This document shows, piece by piece, positions 57,708-64,000 of a stretch of DNA of 64,000 nt (position 1 is the stretch's first letter; the number at the start of each line of letters is the position of its first letter). A program made the position numbers and the translations under genes. The stretch is taken from contig NZ_SLWR01000012.1 in NCBI RefSeq assembly GCF_004345665.1, forward strand, positions 62,001 through 126,000, given 5' to 3'. This stretch comes from Kribbella antiqua (lineage in GTDB: Bacteria > Actinomycetota > Actinomycetes > Propionibacteriales > Kribbellaceae). The notes under the pieces are model-generated. The model was given only the letters and a program-made list of their open reading frames with translations, did no database searches and was not told the DNA's origin.

Positions 57708-57768
57708 GACCTTGTGCACGGCTCAGCCATGAAATCGGCGGTGGAATGGTCGAACGGCGCACAAGGTC
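57708..57768. repeat. Perfect 10-bp inverted repeat
   Basis: GACCTTGTGC (57708-57717) and GCACAAGGTC (57759-57768), with 41 nt between them, just behind the transporter gene. Confidence 0.6.
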
Positions 57769-57797
57769 GGACCTGGGAGGGATTTCTGCGTAATCTC

Positions 57798-57833
57798 GGA
57801 GGGTTTCTCACCGATCCGGCGTACAAACCCTCC
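57798..57833. repeat. Perfect 9-bp inverted repeat
   Basis: GGAGGGTTT (57798-57806) and AAACCCTCC (57825-57833), 27 bp before the stop of the convergent GH2 gene; possible terminator for either gene. Confidence 0.5.
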
Positions 57834-57859
57834 CCGAACCCAGCCGACGCAGGTCAGCG

Positions 57860-59668
57860 CTAGTCCTTTTCGTAGGCTGCTGGGCGGGTTTGGGCGGCCT
57901 TGATGCGGGGGACGTCCAGCTTCGTCGTGCGGTCGAAGCGGTAGATGCCGTTTTCTTCTTGGAAGACGTCGGTTAGTTGGGTGTAGCAGTAGCCGAACAT
58001 GCGGGGGTTGTCGAGGAGTACGTCGACCAGGCCGGTGAAGCGGGTGTAGAAGGCTTCCTCGTCGGCGACGCGGTGGCCGTAGCCCCAGGATTCGTTGGTG
58101 TCGTTTCCGGCTGCCGCGGCCGCGGCCTCCGGGTTCCACCAGATGCCGCCGAACTCGCTGCAGAAGTACGGCTGACCGTCGTACGCCAGGGAGATCGGCC
58201 GCTGCTCGTGCCCGCCGGTGTTCCCGTACGGCGCTCCGTCGGCGAGCCCGGCCATCTGTCGCCCGAACTCGACGGGGTCCTGCTCATAGTTGTGCGAGTC
58301 CCAGACGTCCGTCTCAGGCACCCGGTGCGAGTACCCGGACGCGTCCAGCACCGGCCTGGTCGAGTCGGCCGCCTTCGTGGCCAGGAACATCGCGCGGGTG
58401 ACGTCGTCCAGCTGGGTGATCCGGTCGTGCAGGAGCTGATGCGTCTCGTTCAGCGGGCACCAACCGATGATCGACGGGTGGCTGTAGTCGCGCTCGACCG
58501 CTTCCAGCCACTGCGTCACGTACGACGCGGTCGGCTGCTGGTTGTCGTCCCCGGTGTCGCCGGTGCCCGAGCCCCAGTCGCCGAACTCGCCCCAGACCAG
58601 GTAGCCGAGCCGGTCCGCGTGGTACAGGAACCGCTCCTCGAACACCTTCTGGTGCAGCCGGGCGCCGTTGAATCCGGCGGCCAGGCTCAGCTCGATATCC
58701 GCGACCAGCGCCTCCTCGGACGGCGCCGTCATCAGGCTCTCCGGCCAGTAGCCCTGGTCCAGCACCAGCCGCTGGAACACGTGCCTGCCGTTGATCAGGA
58801 TCGCCTGCCCATTGATCGACACCGACCGCAGTCCGGCATAGCTGTCGGCGCCGTCCACAATGTTGCCGTCGGCATCGATCAATTCGAGGCGTACGTCGTA
58901 CAGGTGTGGATCGTCGGTGTCCCAGAGCCGGACGCGATCCGCCGGCACCGGCAGCACCAGCCGCGGCGCGAGGTCGAGATCGGCGCGGACCTCGGACCGG
59001 ACGACTTCACCGTCGGCATCGGACAGGATCGCGCGTACCTTCCAGCCGGGCTTGTTCGCCGACACCGGTACGGCGAGATGGAAGCTGGAGCCGGCCACGT
59101 CCGGAGTGATCCGCGGCCTGCCCAGGTGGACCGCGGGTACAGCCTCGAGCCACACGGTCTGCCAGATGCCGGTCGTCCGCGTGTAGAGGCAACCATGGTT
59201 GAAGTACGTCGTCACCTGCTTGCCGCGCGCCTGCACGCCGTGCCGGGTATCACGCGCCCGTACGACGATCAGCGCCTCCTCGCCCGGCGCCGCGACACCG
59301 CTCAGGTTGGCGCTGAACGGCGTGAACCCGCCGCGATGGCGCACCACCTCGACACCGTTGACCCAGACGGTCGCGTCATGGTCGACCGCCTGGAAATGCA
59401 GGACGGCGTCCTTTCCGGACCAATCGGCCGGGATCGTGACGGTGGTCCGATACCAAACCGCCTCCAGGAAGTCGACATCCTCGATCCCGGACAGCTCAGT
59501 CTCCGGCGCGAACGGTACGACGATCCGCTGCGCCAGCTCGCGGTCCCGGACGCCGCGCTCGAGACCGGAGTCGGACCGATCGACCTCGAACTGCCACTCA
59601 CCGTTCAGGTTCAGCCAGTCCGGCCGAACGAACTGTGGGCGCGGGTACTCGGGGCGAGGCTGGGTCAT
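57860..59668 (-). CDS. Glycoside hydrolase family 2 enzyme (beta-galactosidase/glucuronidase-like)
   Basis: 602 residues. Layout: sugar-binding domain (FVRPDWLNLNGEWQFEVD... VWYRTTVTIPADWSGKD), immunoglobulin-like domain, then the catalytic barrel. General acid/base Glu in SIIGWCPLNETHQ (Asn-Glu pair) and nucleophile Glu in PYFCSEFGGIWW. The order of motifs fits short GH2 proteins of plant-polymer or glucuronide use. ATG 59668 follows GGGAG. Same strand as the amidohydrolase gene 90 bp upstream. Confidence 0.9.
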   Translation of the reverse strand: MTQPRPEYPRPQFVRPDWLNLNGEWQFEVDRSDSGLERGVRDRELAQRIVVPFAPETELSGIEDVDFLEAVWYRTTVTIPADWSGKDAVLHFQAVDHDATVWVNGVEVVRHRGGFTPFSANLSGVAAPGEEALIVVRARDTRHGVQARGKQVTTYFNHGCLYTRTTGIWQTVWLEAVPAVHLGRPRITPDVAGSSFHLAVPVSANKPGWKVRAILSDADGEVVRSEVRADLDLAPRLVLPVPADRVRLWDTDDPHLYDVRLELIDADGNIVDGADSYAGLRSVSINGQAILINGRHVFQRLVLDQGYWPESLMTAPSEEALVADIELSLAAGFNGARLHQKVFEERFLYHADRLGYLVWGEFGDWGSGTGDTGDDNQQPTASYVTQWLEAVERDYSHPSIIGWCPLNETHQLLHDRITQLDDVTRAMFLATKAADSTRPVLDASGYSHRVPETDVWDSHNYEQDPVEFGRQMAGLADGAPYGNTGGHEQRPISLAYDGQPYFCSEFGGIWWNPEAAAAAAGNDTNESWGYGHRVADEEAFYTRFTGLVDVLLDNPRMFGYCYTQLTDVFQEENGIYRFDRTTKLDVPRIKAAQTRPAAYEKD

Positions 59669-59758
59669 CAAGGACTCCCGGGAAGGTGACGAGTAAGCGG
59701 TGCGAACGAGAGTACAACGTTGGAATAGGCGCGGCAACGGCTGATCCAGGGGTGCTGC

Positions 59759-60625
59759 TCACAGTCCGAGCAGCCGTGCGCCGTTCTGCCGGCAGACGGC
59801 TCGGAGCCAGTCGTCGCCGAGGTCCAGTTGTTCGAGGGACTCCAGTTGGACGGCGTAGTCGTAGGGGATGTTGGGGAAGTCGGAGCCCAGGACGATGCGG
59901 TCCTGCAGGTCGGCCAACCGCGGGCGGAGCTCGCGGGGAAACGGCATCAGGGCTTCGGTGAACGGCGTGAGGGCCATCGTGGTGTCGAGGTGCACATTCG
60001 GGTACGACGTCATCGCCAGATGCTCGGCGTACTCCGGCATGCCGAGGTGGGCGATGACCGCGGTCAGGCGCGGATGCTTTCGCAATACCTCACCGAACGG
60101 ACCCGGACCGGTGTGACGCCCGGGGATCGGGCCGGAGCCGCAATGCACGACCACAGGTACGGCGGCCTCCGCCAGCTGGCCCCAGACGTCGTCGAGCTCG
60201 TCGTCGCGCGGGTCGTAGTCGCCGACCTGCACGTGAACCTTGAAGATCCGCGCGCCTTCCTCCAGGGCTTCCCTCACGTAACGCGATGCACCCGGCTCGG
60301 GGTAGAACGTTCCGCTCGGCACACAACCCGGCGTCGCGTCGGCGAAGTCCCGAGCCCAGGCGTTCAGCCACGCCGCCATGCCCGGCTTGTGCGGATACAC
60401 CAGCGCGGGAAATCGCCGTACGCCCAATGATTCAAGGGTTTTCAGCCGTTCCTCGACCGACGTCCGGTAGTTGATCGGCCACGCCGTCCCATAGTGTGTG
60501 GACGCCTGATCGAAGTAGGCCCAGACCGCGTTCATCACCTGGTCCGGCAGAAAGTGCACATGCACATCCACCAGCCCGTCCAGCCCCAACCGCCGCCACC
60601 ACGCGGGCACATCCTCGTCACGCAC
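59759..60625 (-). CDS. Amidohydrolase-family metal-dependent hydrolase
   Basis: 288 residues of the ACMSD/amidohydrolase-2 type: LVDVHVHFLPDQVMNAVW (HxH metal site), FKVHVQVGDYDPRD, VPVVVHCGSGPI, TAVIAHLGMPEYAEHL, and LGSDFPNIPYDY (metal Asp). Acts as decarboxylase or hydrolase on an unknown compound. TACAGT on the minus strand (60637-60632) is exactly 6 nt before GTG 60625 (leaderless). Confidence 0.85.
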   Translation of the reverse strand: MRDEDVPAWWRRLGLDGLVDVHVHFLPDQVMNAVWAYFDQASTHYGTAWPINYRTSVEERLKTLESLGVRRFPALVYPHKPGMAAWLNAWARDFADATPGCVPSGTFYPEPGASRYVREALEEGARIFKVHVQVGDYDPRDDELDDVWGQLAEAAVPVVVHCGSGPIPGRHTGPGPFGEVLRKHPRLTAVIAHLGMPEYAEHLAMTSYPNVHLDTTMALTPFTEALMPFPRELRPRLADLQDRIVLGSDFPNIPYDYAVQLESLEQLDLGDDWLRAVCRQNGARLLGL

Positions 60626-60657
60626 CCTGACACTGTAGATGGGCTGATACTTGGCGC

Positions 60658-61053
60658 ATGACGGTCAAGGAGCTGCGGTTGGTGGTTACGGCGGATGACT
60701 ACGAGGAGGCGGTGGCGTTTTACCGGGACGTGCTCGGGTTGCCGGAGCGGGCGTCGTACTCGTCGGAGAACGGGCGGGTGGTGATCCTCGAGGTCGAGCG
60801 GGCGACGCTGGAGATCGCGGACCGCGGCCAGGCCGAGTTCATCGACGAGGTCGAGGTCGGCCGCCGGGTCGCCGGCAAATACCGGGTCGCCCTGGAGGTG
60901 GACGACTCGAACGCGACCACCCGAAAGCTGGCCGACGCCGGCGCCACAGTCATCGCCGAGCCGACCCGCACCCCATGGAATTCCCTCAACGCCCGCCTGG
61001 AAACCCCCGGCGGCATCCAGCTGACCCTCTTCACCGAACTTGACCTCAAGTGA
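60658..61053 (+). CDS. VOC (glyoxalase/bleomycin-resistance-like) protein
   Basis: 131 residues, two beta-alpha-beta-beta-beta modules: KELRLVVTADDYEEAVAFYRDVLGLPERASYSSENGRVVILEVERATLEIAD and the second half with YRVALEVDDSNATTRKLADAGATVIAEPTRTPWNSLNARLETPGGIQLTLF. Lacks an obvious complete metal triad. GATACT (60646-60651) is 6 nt before ATG 60658. Followed by the N-acetyltransferase gene at 24 bp, same strand. Confidence 0.85.
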   Translation: MTVKELRLVVTADDYEEAVAFYRDVLGLPERASYSSENGRVVILEVERATLEIADRGQAEFIDEVEVGRRVAGKYRVALEVDDSNATTRKLADAGATVIAEPTRTPWNSLNARLETPGGIQLTLFTELDLK

Positions 61054-61077
61054 ACTGGAAGTGTTGAGGTAGGCGCC

Positions 61078-61863
61078 ATGTGGCAGATCGAAGACCTGGA
61101 CCTGGACGCCTACCTCGACCGGATCAAGCACCCGGGCGTGTCTCCGTCGGCGGAGAGCCTGCGCAGTCTGCATGAGGCGCACGTACTGGCGATCCCGTTC
61201 GAGAACATCGACGTGATCCTCGGCACTCACCCCGGCATCGCACTGCACGCGATCCAGGCCAAGCTCGTACGACGGCAGCGTGGCGGCTACTGCTATGAAC
61301 ACACACTGCTGTTCGGCGCCGCGCTGGAACGCCTTGGTTTCGACGTCGTACGACGGGTCGCACGCGTGCAGCCGCACAAGTCGGGACCGCGTACGCACGC
61401 ACTCCTCAAGGTCGGTGTGAACGGGCAGGAGTTCCTGGCGGACGTCGGGTTCGGCGCGGGGCAGCTCTACCCGACGCCGCTCAAGGACGGTGTGATCGTT
61501 GATCAAGGCGGCTGGGACCACCGCCTCACCACCGACGGCGACGTCTGGACGCTGGAGAAGAAGACAGCCGACGGCTGGATCCCGCAGCACGCGTCGAACG
61601 ACGAGCCCGTCCGGCCGATCGACTACGAGGTCTACCACCACTACGTGTCGACCCACCCGAACTCACCCTTCACCGGCAGGCCCGTGGTGATGCGCGTCGC
61701 CGAGGGCGTCGTACGGCGTCTGGTCGGCGACGAGCTCACCATCGAGTACGCCGACGGCCGTACGACCAAGCGCGTCGTACCGGCCGAAGAGCTGCCGGAG
61801 GTGCTGGCGAGTCTCGACGTCGTGCTCAGCGAGGAAGAAGTCGATCGGCTTCGGCTCGTCTAG
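61078..61863 (+). CDS. nat: Arylamine N-acetyltransferase
   Basis: 261 residues. Catalytic Cys in RQRGGYCYEHTLLFGAAL (near 69), His in GPRTHALLKV (near 107), Asp in FLADVGFGAGQLYPTPL (near 122): the complete NAT triad. Transfers acetyl from acetyl-CoA to arylamines or hydrazines. GAGGTAGG before ATG 61078. Its 3' end overlaps the convergent flavin reductase by 38 bp. Confidence 0.93.
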   Translation: MWQIEDLDLDAYLDRIKHPGVSPSAESLRSLHEAHVLAIPFENIDVILGTHPGIALHAIQAKLVRRQRGGYCYEHTLLFGAALERLGFDVVRRVARVQPHKSGPRTHALLKVGVNGQEFLADVGFGAGQLYPTPLKDGVIVDQGGWDHRLTTDGDVWTLEKKTADGWIPQHASNDEPVRPIDYEVYHHYVSTHPNSPFTGRPVVMRVAEGVVRRLVGDELTIEYADGRTTKRVVPAEELPEVLASLDVVLSEEEVDRLRLV

Positions 61864-62458
61864 GGGTCTCGGTCCGGAAGGATTCGCCGAGTTCGGGACC
61901 CAGGCCGAAGTAGTGGCGGAAGTTGTAGATCAACGGCGACCAGGCAGCCGGATCGACGTACGACGTACCCGGTACGACGATCCGGTGGTCCGCATGCACT
62001 CGCAAGACCTCCGCTTGAACGATGAGGAAGTTGCCTCCGGCATCGAAGTCGGCACGGGCCGCGGCCGCCTCGAACTGCAGCGGGCATTCGGCGACACGCG
62101 GCGGACCGACGCATTCGGACGCAACCGGGGTCAAACCGGCCGCCTCGAACTTCGCCCGCTCGAAGCGGAAGCGTTCCTGCTTGTGCTCCGGCACCGGATC
62201 ACGCCCGGTCAGCCCGGCGAGTCGCTCGACCGCTCGCCACTGCGCGGGCGACGGGAAGTTGACCACCAGCTCCGATCGGTGCCGCAGGTTGTGCGCGGTC
62301 TGACTCGTCGCACCCAGGCCGAGTACGACGACATCACCGAGCGCCCAGGCGGACGACATCGGCGCGAGGTTGACGGTGCCGTCGCCGTTGTCGGTGGAGA
62401 GCAGGGCGACCGGCGTACCGACGTACAAAATGGACGGTTCGATCGTGAGGTGCGTCAT
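61826..62458 (-). CDS. Flavin reductase-like protein
   Basis: 210 residues of the FMN-binding split-barrel (flavin-reductase-like) family: ILYVGTPVALLSTDNGDGTVNLAPMSSAWALGDVVVLGLGATSQTAHNLRHRSELVVNFPSP. Probably binds FMN and acts on quinones or supplies reduced flavin. TAGCGT (62472-62467, minus strand) is 8 nt before ATG 62458. Divergent from an ArsR-like regulator, across an operator-like palindrome. Confidence 0.85.
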   Translation of the reverse strand: MTHLTIEPSILYVGTPVALLSTDNGDGTVNLAPMSSAWALGDVVVLGLGATSQTAHNLRHRSELVVNFPSPAQWRAVERLAGLTGRDPVPEHKQERFRFERAKFEAAGLTPVASECVGPPRVAECPLQFEAAAARADFDAGGNFLIVQAEVLRVHADHRIVVPGTSYVDPAAWSPLIYNFRHYFGLGPELGESFRTETPRRAEADRLLPR

Positions 62459-62484
62459 GATGCCCGACGCTAGGGGCCGCTTGT

Positions 62485-62500
62485 TTCGGCCGACGCCGAA
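62485..62500. promoter_or_regulatory. Operator candidate TTCGGC-CGAC-GCCGAA
   Basis: A perfect palindrome with 6-bp arms in the 67-bp gap between the flavin reductase and the ArsR-like regulator; a second overlapping repeat GCCGAC/GTCGGC (62489-62508) extends it. Likely site for the regulator. Confidence 0.55.
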
Positions 62501-62525
62501 GTGTCGGCGCGGCATGATGGGGTGT

Positions 62526-63239
62526 ATGAGCACGCAGGAAGGACAGGAGCTCGCCGCCTGGGCGAGGATGCTGGCCGATGCCACCCGGGCGACTGTCTGC
62601 CTTGCGCTGCTCGACGGGCGGGCCTGGACGGCGACCGAGCTGGCCAAGGTCGCGCAGGTGTCGCGGCCGACCATCAGTGAACATCTCAACCTGCTGGTCG
62701 AAGGCGGACTGCTGACCGAAGTCCGGCAAGGCCGGCATCGCTATATGAAACTCTCCGGTCCGGAAACAGCCGAATTGATCGAAGGACTCGCGGCGCTCGC
62801 ACCTCGTCGTACTGAAGTCGCCAACAGTCTTTCGGCGGTGAGCAAGCGCGACGCGTTCGCGCGGGCCCGGACCTGCTACGACCATTTGGCCGGCAAGCTC
62901 GGCGTGGCGTTGACCGATGCGATGACCGAACGCGGACTGCTCGACTGGTCGGACGGTGTCGCACTGACGCCGGAAGGCACGACCTGGTTGGAAGATCTCG
63001 GTGTCGAGGTCGAGCCGCGACGCGGACGACCCGCGGTCCGGTCTTGTCTCGACGTGACCGAACGCAGGCCGCATCTCGCCGGCGCGGTCGGTGCGGCCTT
63101 GTGCGGACATGCTTTGCGGCAAGGGTGGGTGAGCCACATCCCCGGCGGCCGTGCGCTGAAGGTGACCACTTCTGTTCGCGAACTCGGTCTGCCGGTTGGA
63201 ATCGTGCGAGAACTCCTGCCGGTGCAGCGTGAAACATAG
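62526..63239 (+). CDS. ArsR-like winged-helix regulator with extra C-terminal domain
   Basis: 237 residues. The ArsR winged helix is at 10-80: LAAWARMLADATRATVCLALLDGRAWTATELAKVAQVSRPTISEHLNLLVEGGLLTEVRQGRHRYMKL. The extra domain contains RPHLAGAVGAALCGHALRQGWVSHIPGGRALKVT with His and Cys, and CLDVTERRPHLAG, which looks like a zinc- or ligand-binding tail found in this subgroup. Probably regulates the divergent flavin reductase. ATG 62526. Confidence 0.85.
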   Translation: MSTQEGQELAAWARMLADATRATVCLALLDGRAWTATELAKVAQVSRPTISEHLNLLVEGGLLTEVRQGRHRYMKLSGPETAELIEGLAALAPRRTEVANSLSAVSKRDAFARARTCYDHLAGKLGVALTDAMTERGLLDWSDGVALTPEGTTWLEDLGVEVEPRRGRPAVRSCLDVTERRPHLAGAVGAALCGHALRQGWVSHIPGGRALKVTTSVRELGLPVGIVRELLPVQRET

Positions 63240-63292
63240 AAGTAACACGCGCCCGGGAGGCGCCTGACGCCGAAAGCGCCTAACCTTCGGCC

Positions 63293-63532
63293 ATGACTGA
63301 GTTCGAGCCCGACACCGAACTGGTGTCCCGTCTCCCTCTGCCCAGCCACGTGATCGTCTTCGCGGACGGCAAGTGGCACCGCGGCTGGCTGATCGGCCGC
63401 GAGCACGAGGAGACCGGATGGACCGGGATGGTGCAGTACGAGGGCGACGACGGTACCGAGCGGACGGAACGCCTCCCGGCCGACCGGATCGCTCAGCCGG
63501 AGTCGGACCGCCCGACCGAACGAGCGTCGTAG
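63293..63532 (+). CDS. Small protein of unknown function
   Basis: 79 residues: a beta-rich domain (VIVFADGKWHRGWLIGREHEETGWTGMVQYEGDDGTERTERLPADRI) that looks like a small SH3- or Tudor-like barrel. TAACCT (63281-63286) lies exactly 6 nt before ATG 63293 (leaderless). A strong terminator follows. No family recognised. Confidence 0.65.
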   Translation: MTEFEPDTELVSRLPLPSHVIVFADGKWHRGWLIGREHEETGWTGMVQYEGDDGTERTERLPADRIAQPESDRPTERAS

Positions 63533-63561
63533 AAGTTGTTCTGAGGAGGGAATGACACGCG

Positions 63562-63594
63562 CGAAGGCCCCCGGTGGATCACCGGGGGCCTTCG
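63562..63594 (+). terminator. Strong terminator-like hairpin
   Basis: CGAAGGCCCCCGGTG (63562-63576) and CACCGGGGGCCTTCG (63580-63594): a perfect 15-bp stem with a 3-nt loop, 30 nt after the small gene. Confidence 0.85.
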
Positions 63595-63599
63595 TGCGA

Positions 63600-63926
63600 C
63601 GGGTAACGCGCACGGCCGGGGCGCCTGTCGGCGGGCGAGAACCCCGGCCCAGGCCCTTCGGGCGGTTGACCTGGGACGGGATCCTCAGTGGCGTTACACA
63701 CGGTACATCGCTGGTGACGGGCCGAGTGTTACACGATCGAGCGAAATTACTCTCGGATTCGTAATGGCCCGGATGATCACCGACTGTTACGAACGCCCGG
63801 GTGCCGGTACAGAAGGCCAGGCGACCCCGGTGCACGTCCCTGAACACCGGGGTCTGGACCGGCAGCCTCTCGAGCGACCACCGCCCTTGACTCCCAGGTG
63901 CCCTACATTCAAGCGGTCATTCGTGA
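63600..63926. other. Non-coding stretch with several inverted repeats
   Basis: 327 bp without a convincing gene. It contains TTCGTAA/TTACGAA (63758-63764, 63787-63793), GACCCCGGTG/CACCGGGGTC (63823-63832, 63845-63854) inside TGCCGGT/ACCGGCA (63802-63808, 63864-63870), and repeated GTTACAC. The paired elements near 63823 are likely the terminator of the gene entering from the right; the others may be regulatory. Confidence 0.5.
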
Positions 63927-64000
63927 TCAGAAGTGCACGGCCAGCAAAATCCGTCCGGTCTCGGAACTCCGGATGTCCAGCGCCCGGATCTCACTGCGCT
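63927..64000 (-). CDS. 3' end of a gene running in from the right
   Basis: On the minus strand the last 23 codons read RSEIRALDIRSSETGRILLAVHF before TGA 63927-63929. The composition is protein-like and it is followed by an inverted-repeat terminator candidate. Too little is present to name the product. Confidence 0.5.
   Translation of the reverse strand, partial: RSEIRALDIRSSETGRILLAVHF

Noticed and set aside
62876..63847. 323-codon minus-strand frame over the right-end regulator and small gene
   Set aside because: It lies antisense to genes with recognisable domains and to a strong terminator; its composition is shadow-like.
1..64000. tRNA or rRNA genes
   Set aside because: I found no cloverleaf with a CCA-end or TTC-type arm and no rRNA core sequence on either strand.

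Overview
This window is chromosomal DNA from a high-GC actinomycete. The support is about 70% GC coding bias, frequent GTG starts, F420-type and mycobacterial/streptomycete-type families (LLM-class oxidoreductase, UdgX, Ku, SigB/F/G-type sigma factor, CsbD), and many genes whose start codon sits 6-8 nt behind a TANNNT -10 box (leaderless transcripts). A Kribbella/Nocardioides-like source is my best guess from gene content and base style; no marker gene here proves it. I see no rRNA, tRNA, CRISPR array, prophage or insertion sequence. The region looks like ordinary accessory chromosome: mostly one- to three-gene transcription units with local regulators.

Layout. 0-8.3 kb: end of a histidine kinase gene, a Tat-exported TAXI-type binding lipoprotein, a GH38 alpha-mannosidase, a cytochrome P450 whose reading frame runs into a tandem-repeat tract, DUF5709 and FUSC proteins. 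8.3-18.5 kb: a possible small RNA with three hairpins, OsmC, a secreted PI-PLC-like enzyme with a divergent TetR, a DUF5107/TPR protein divergent from a flavin dehydrogenase, a secreted hydrolase, and a cupin/isochorismatase pair divergent from a TetR with two operator copies. 18.4-22.3 kb: RIO kinase, NIPSNAP, GPGG membrane peptide, LLM oxidoreductase, UdgX. 22.4-32.3 kb: a stress-like group: SigB/F/G-type sigma factor, acetate kinase and phosphoketolase (xylulose-5-P/fructose-6-P to acetyl-P to acetate + ATP), a TreS-like GH13 enzyme, a Rho-N-like protein, topoisomerase IB, CsbD, a coiled-coil protein, Ku and TauE/SafE. 32.3-43.6 kb: LysR/DJ-1 pair, membrane proteins, MarR upstream of a fused alpha/beta E1 dehydrogenase, aldehyde dehydrogenase, a 0.7 kb repeat island with two large palindromes, an FAD oxidoreductase and a fossil of a short-chain dehydrogenase. 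43.7-50.5 kb: an ornithine-cyclodeaminase/HAL-like pair, small proteins resembling detached pieces of CysRS and GyrA, a VanY-type peptidase, and a NarL-type two-component system. 50.5-57.7 kb: YjbR protein divergent from an esterase-esterase-ATP-grasp operon, a CGNR regulator with azlCD, and GntR with a YeiH-type transporter. 57.8-64 kb: GH2 glycosidase and amidohydrolase, VOC protein, arylamine N-acetyltransferase, flavin reductase with a divergent ArsR-like regulator, a small unknown gene, and the 3' end of another gene.

The items I rate as most likely to be new: (i) two tandem copies, 300 bp apart, of a long palindrome (41145-41185 is perfect, 20+1+20 bp) whose second copy carries compensatory base changes; (ii) the ATP-grasp ligase with two esterases in a tightly overlapped operon; (iii) a HAL/PAL-family protein in which the MIO-forming Ala-Ser-Gly is Ser-Ala-Gly, translated with an ornithine cyclodeaminase; (iv) a stand-alone protein resembling the tower coiled coil of gyrase subunit A; (v) an 84-bp palindromic element found behind two unrelated genes; and (vi) an operator shape CTGACA-N5-TGTCAG shared by two distant promoters. 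Functions given below come from reading motifs by eye; no database search was run.
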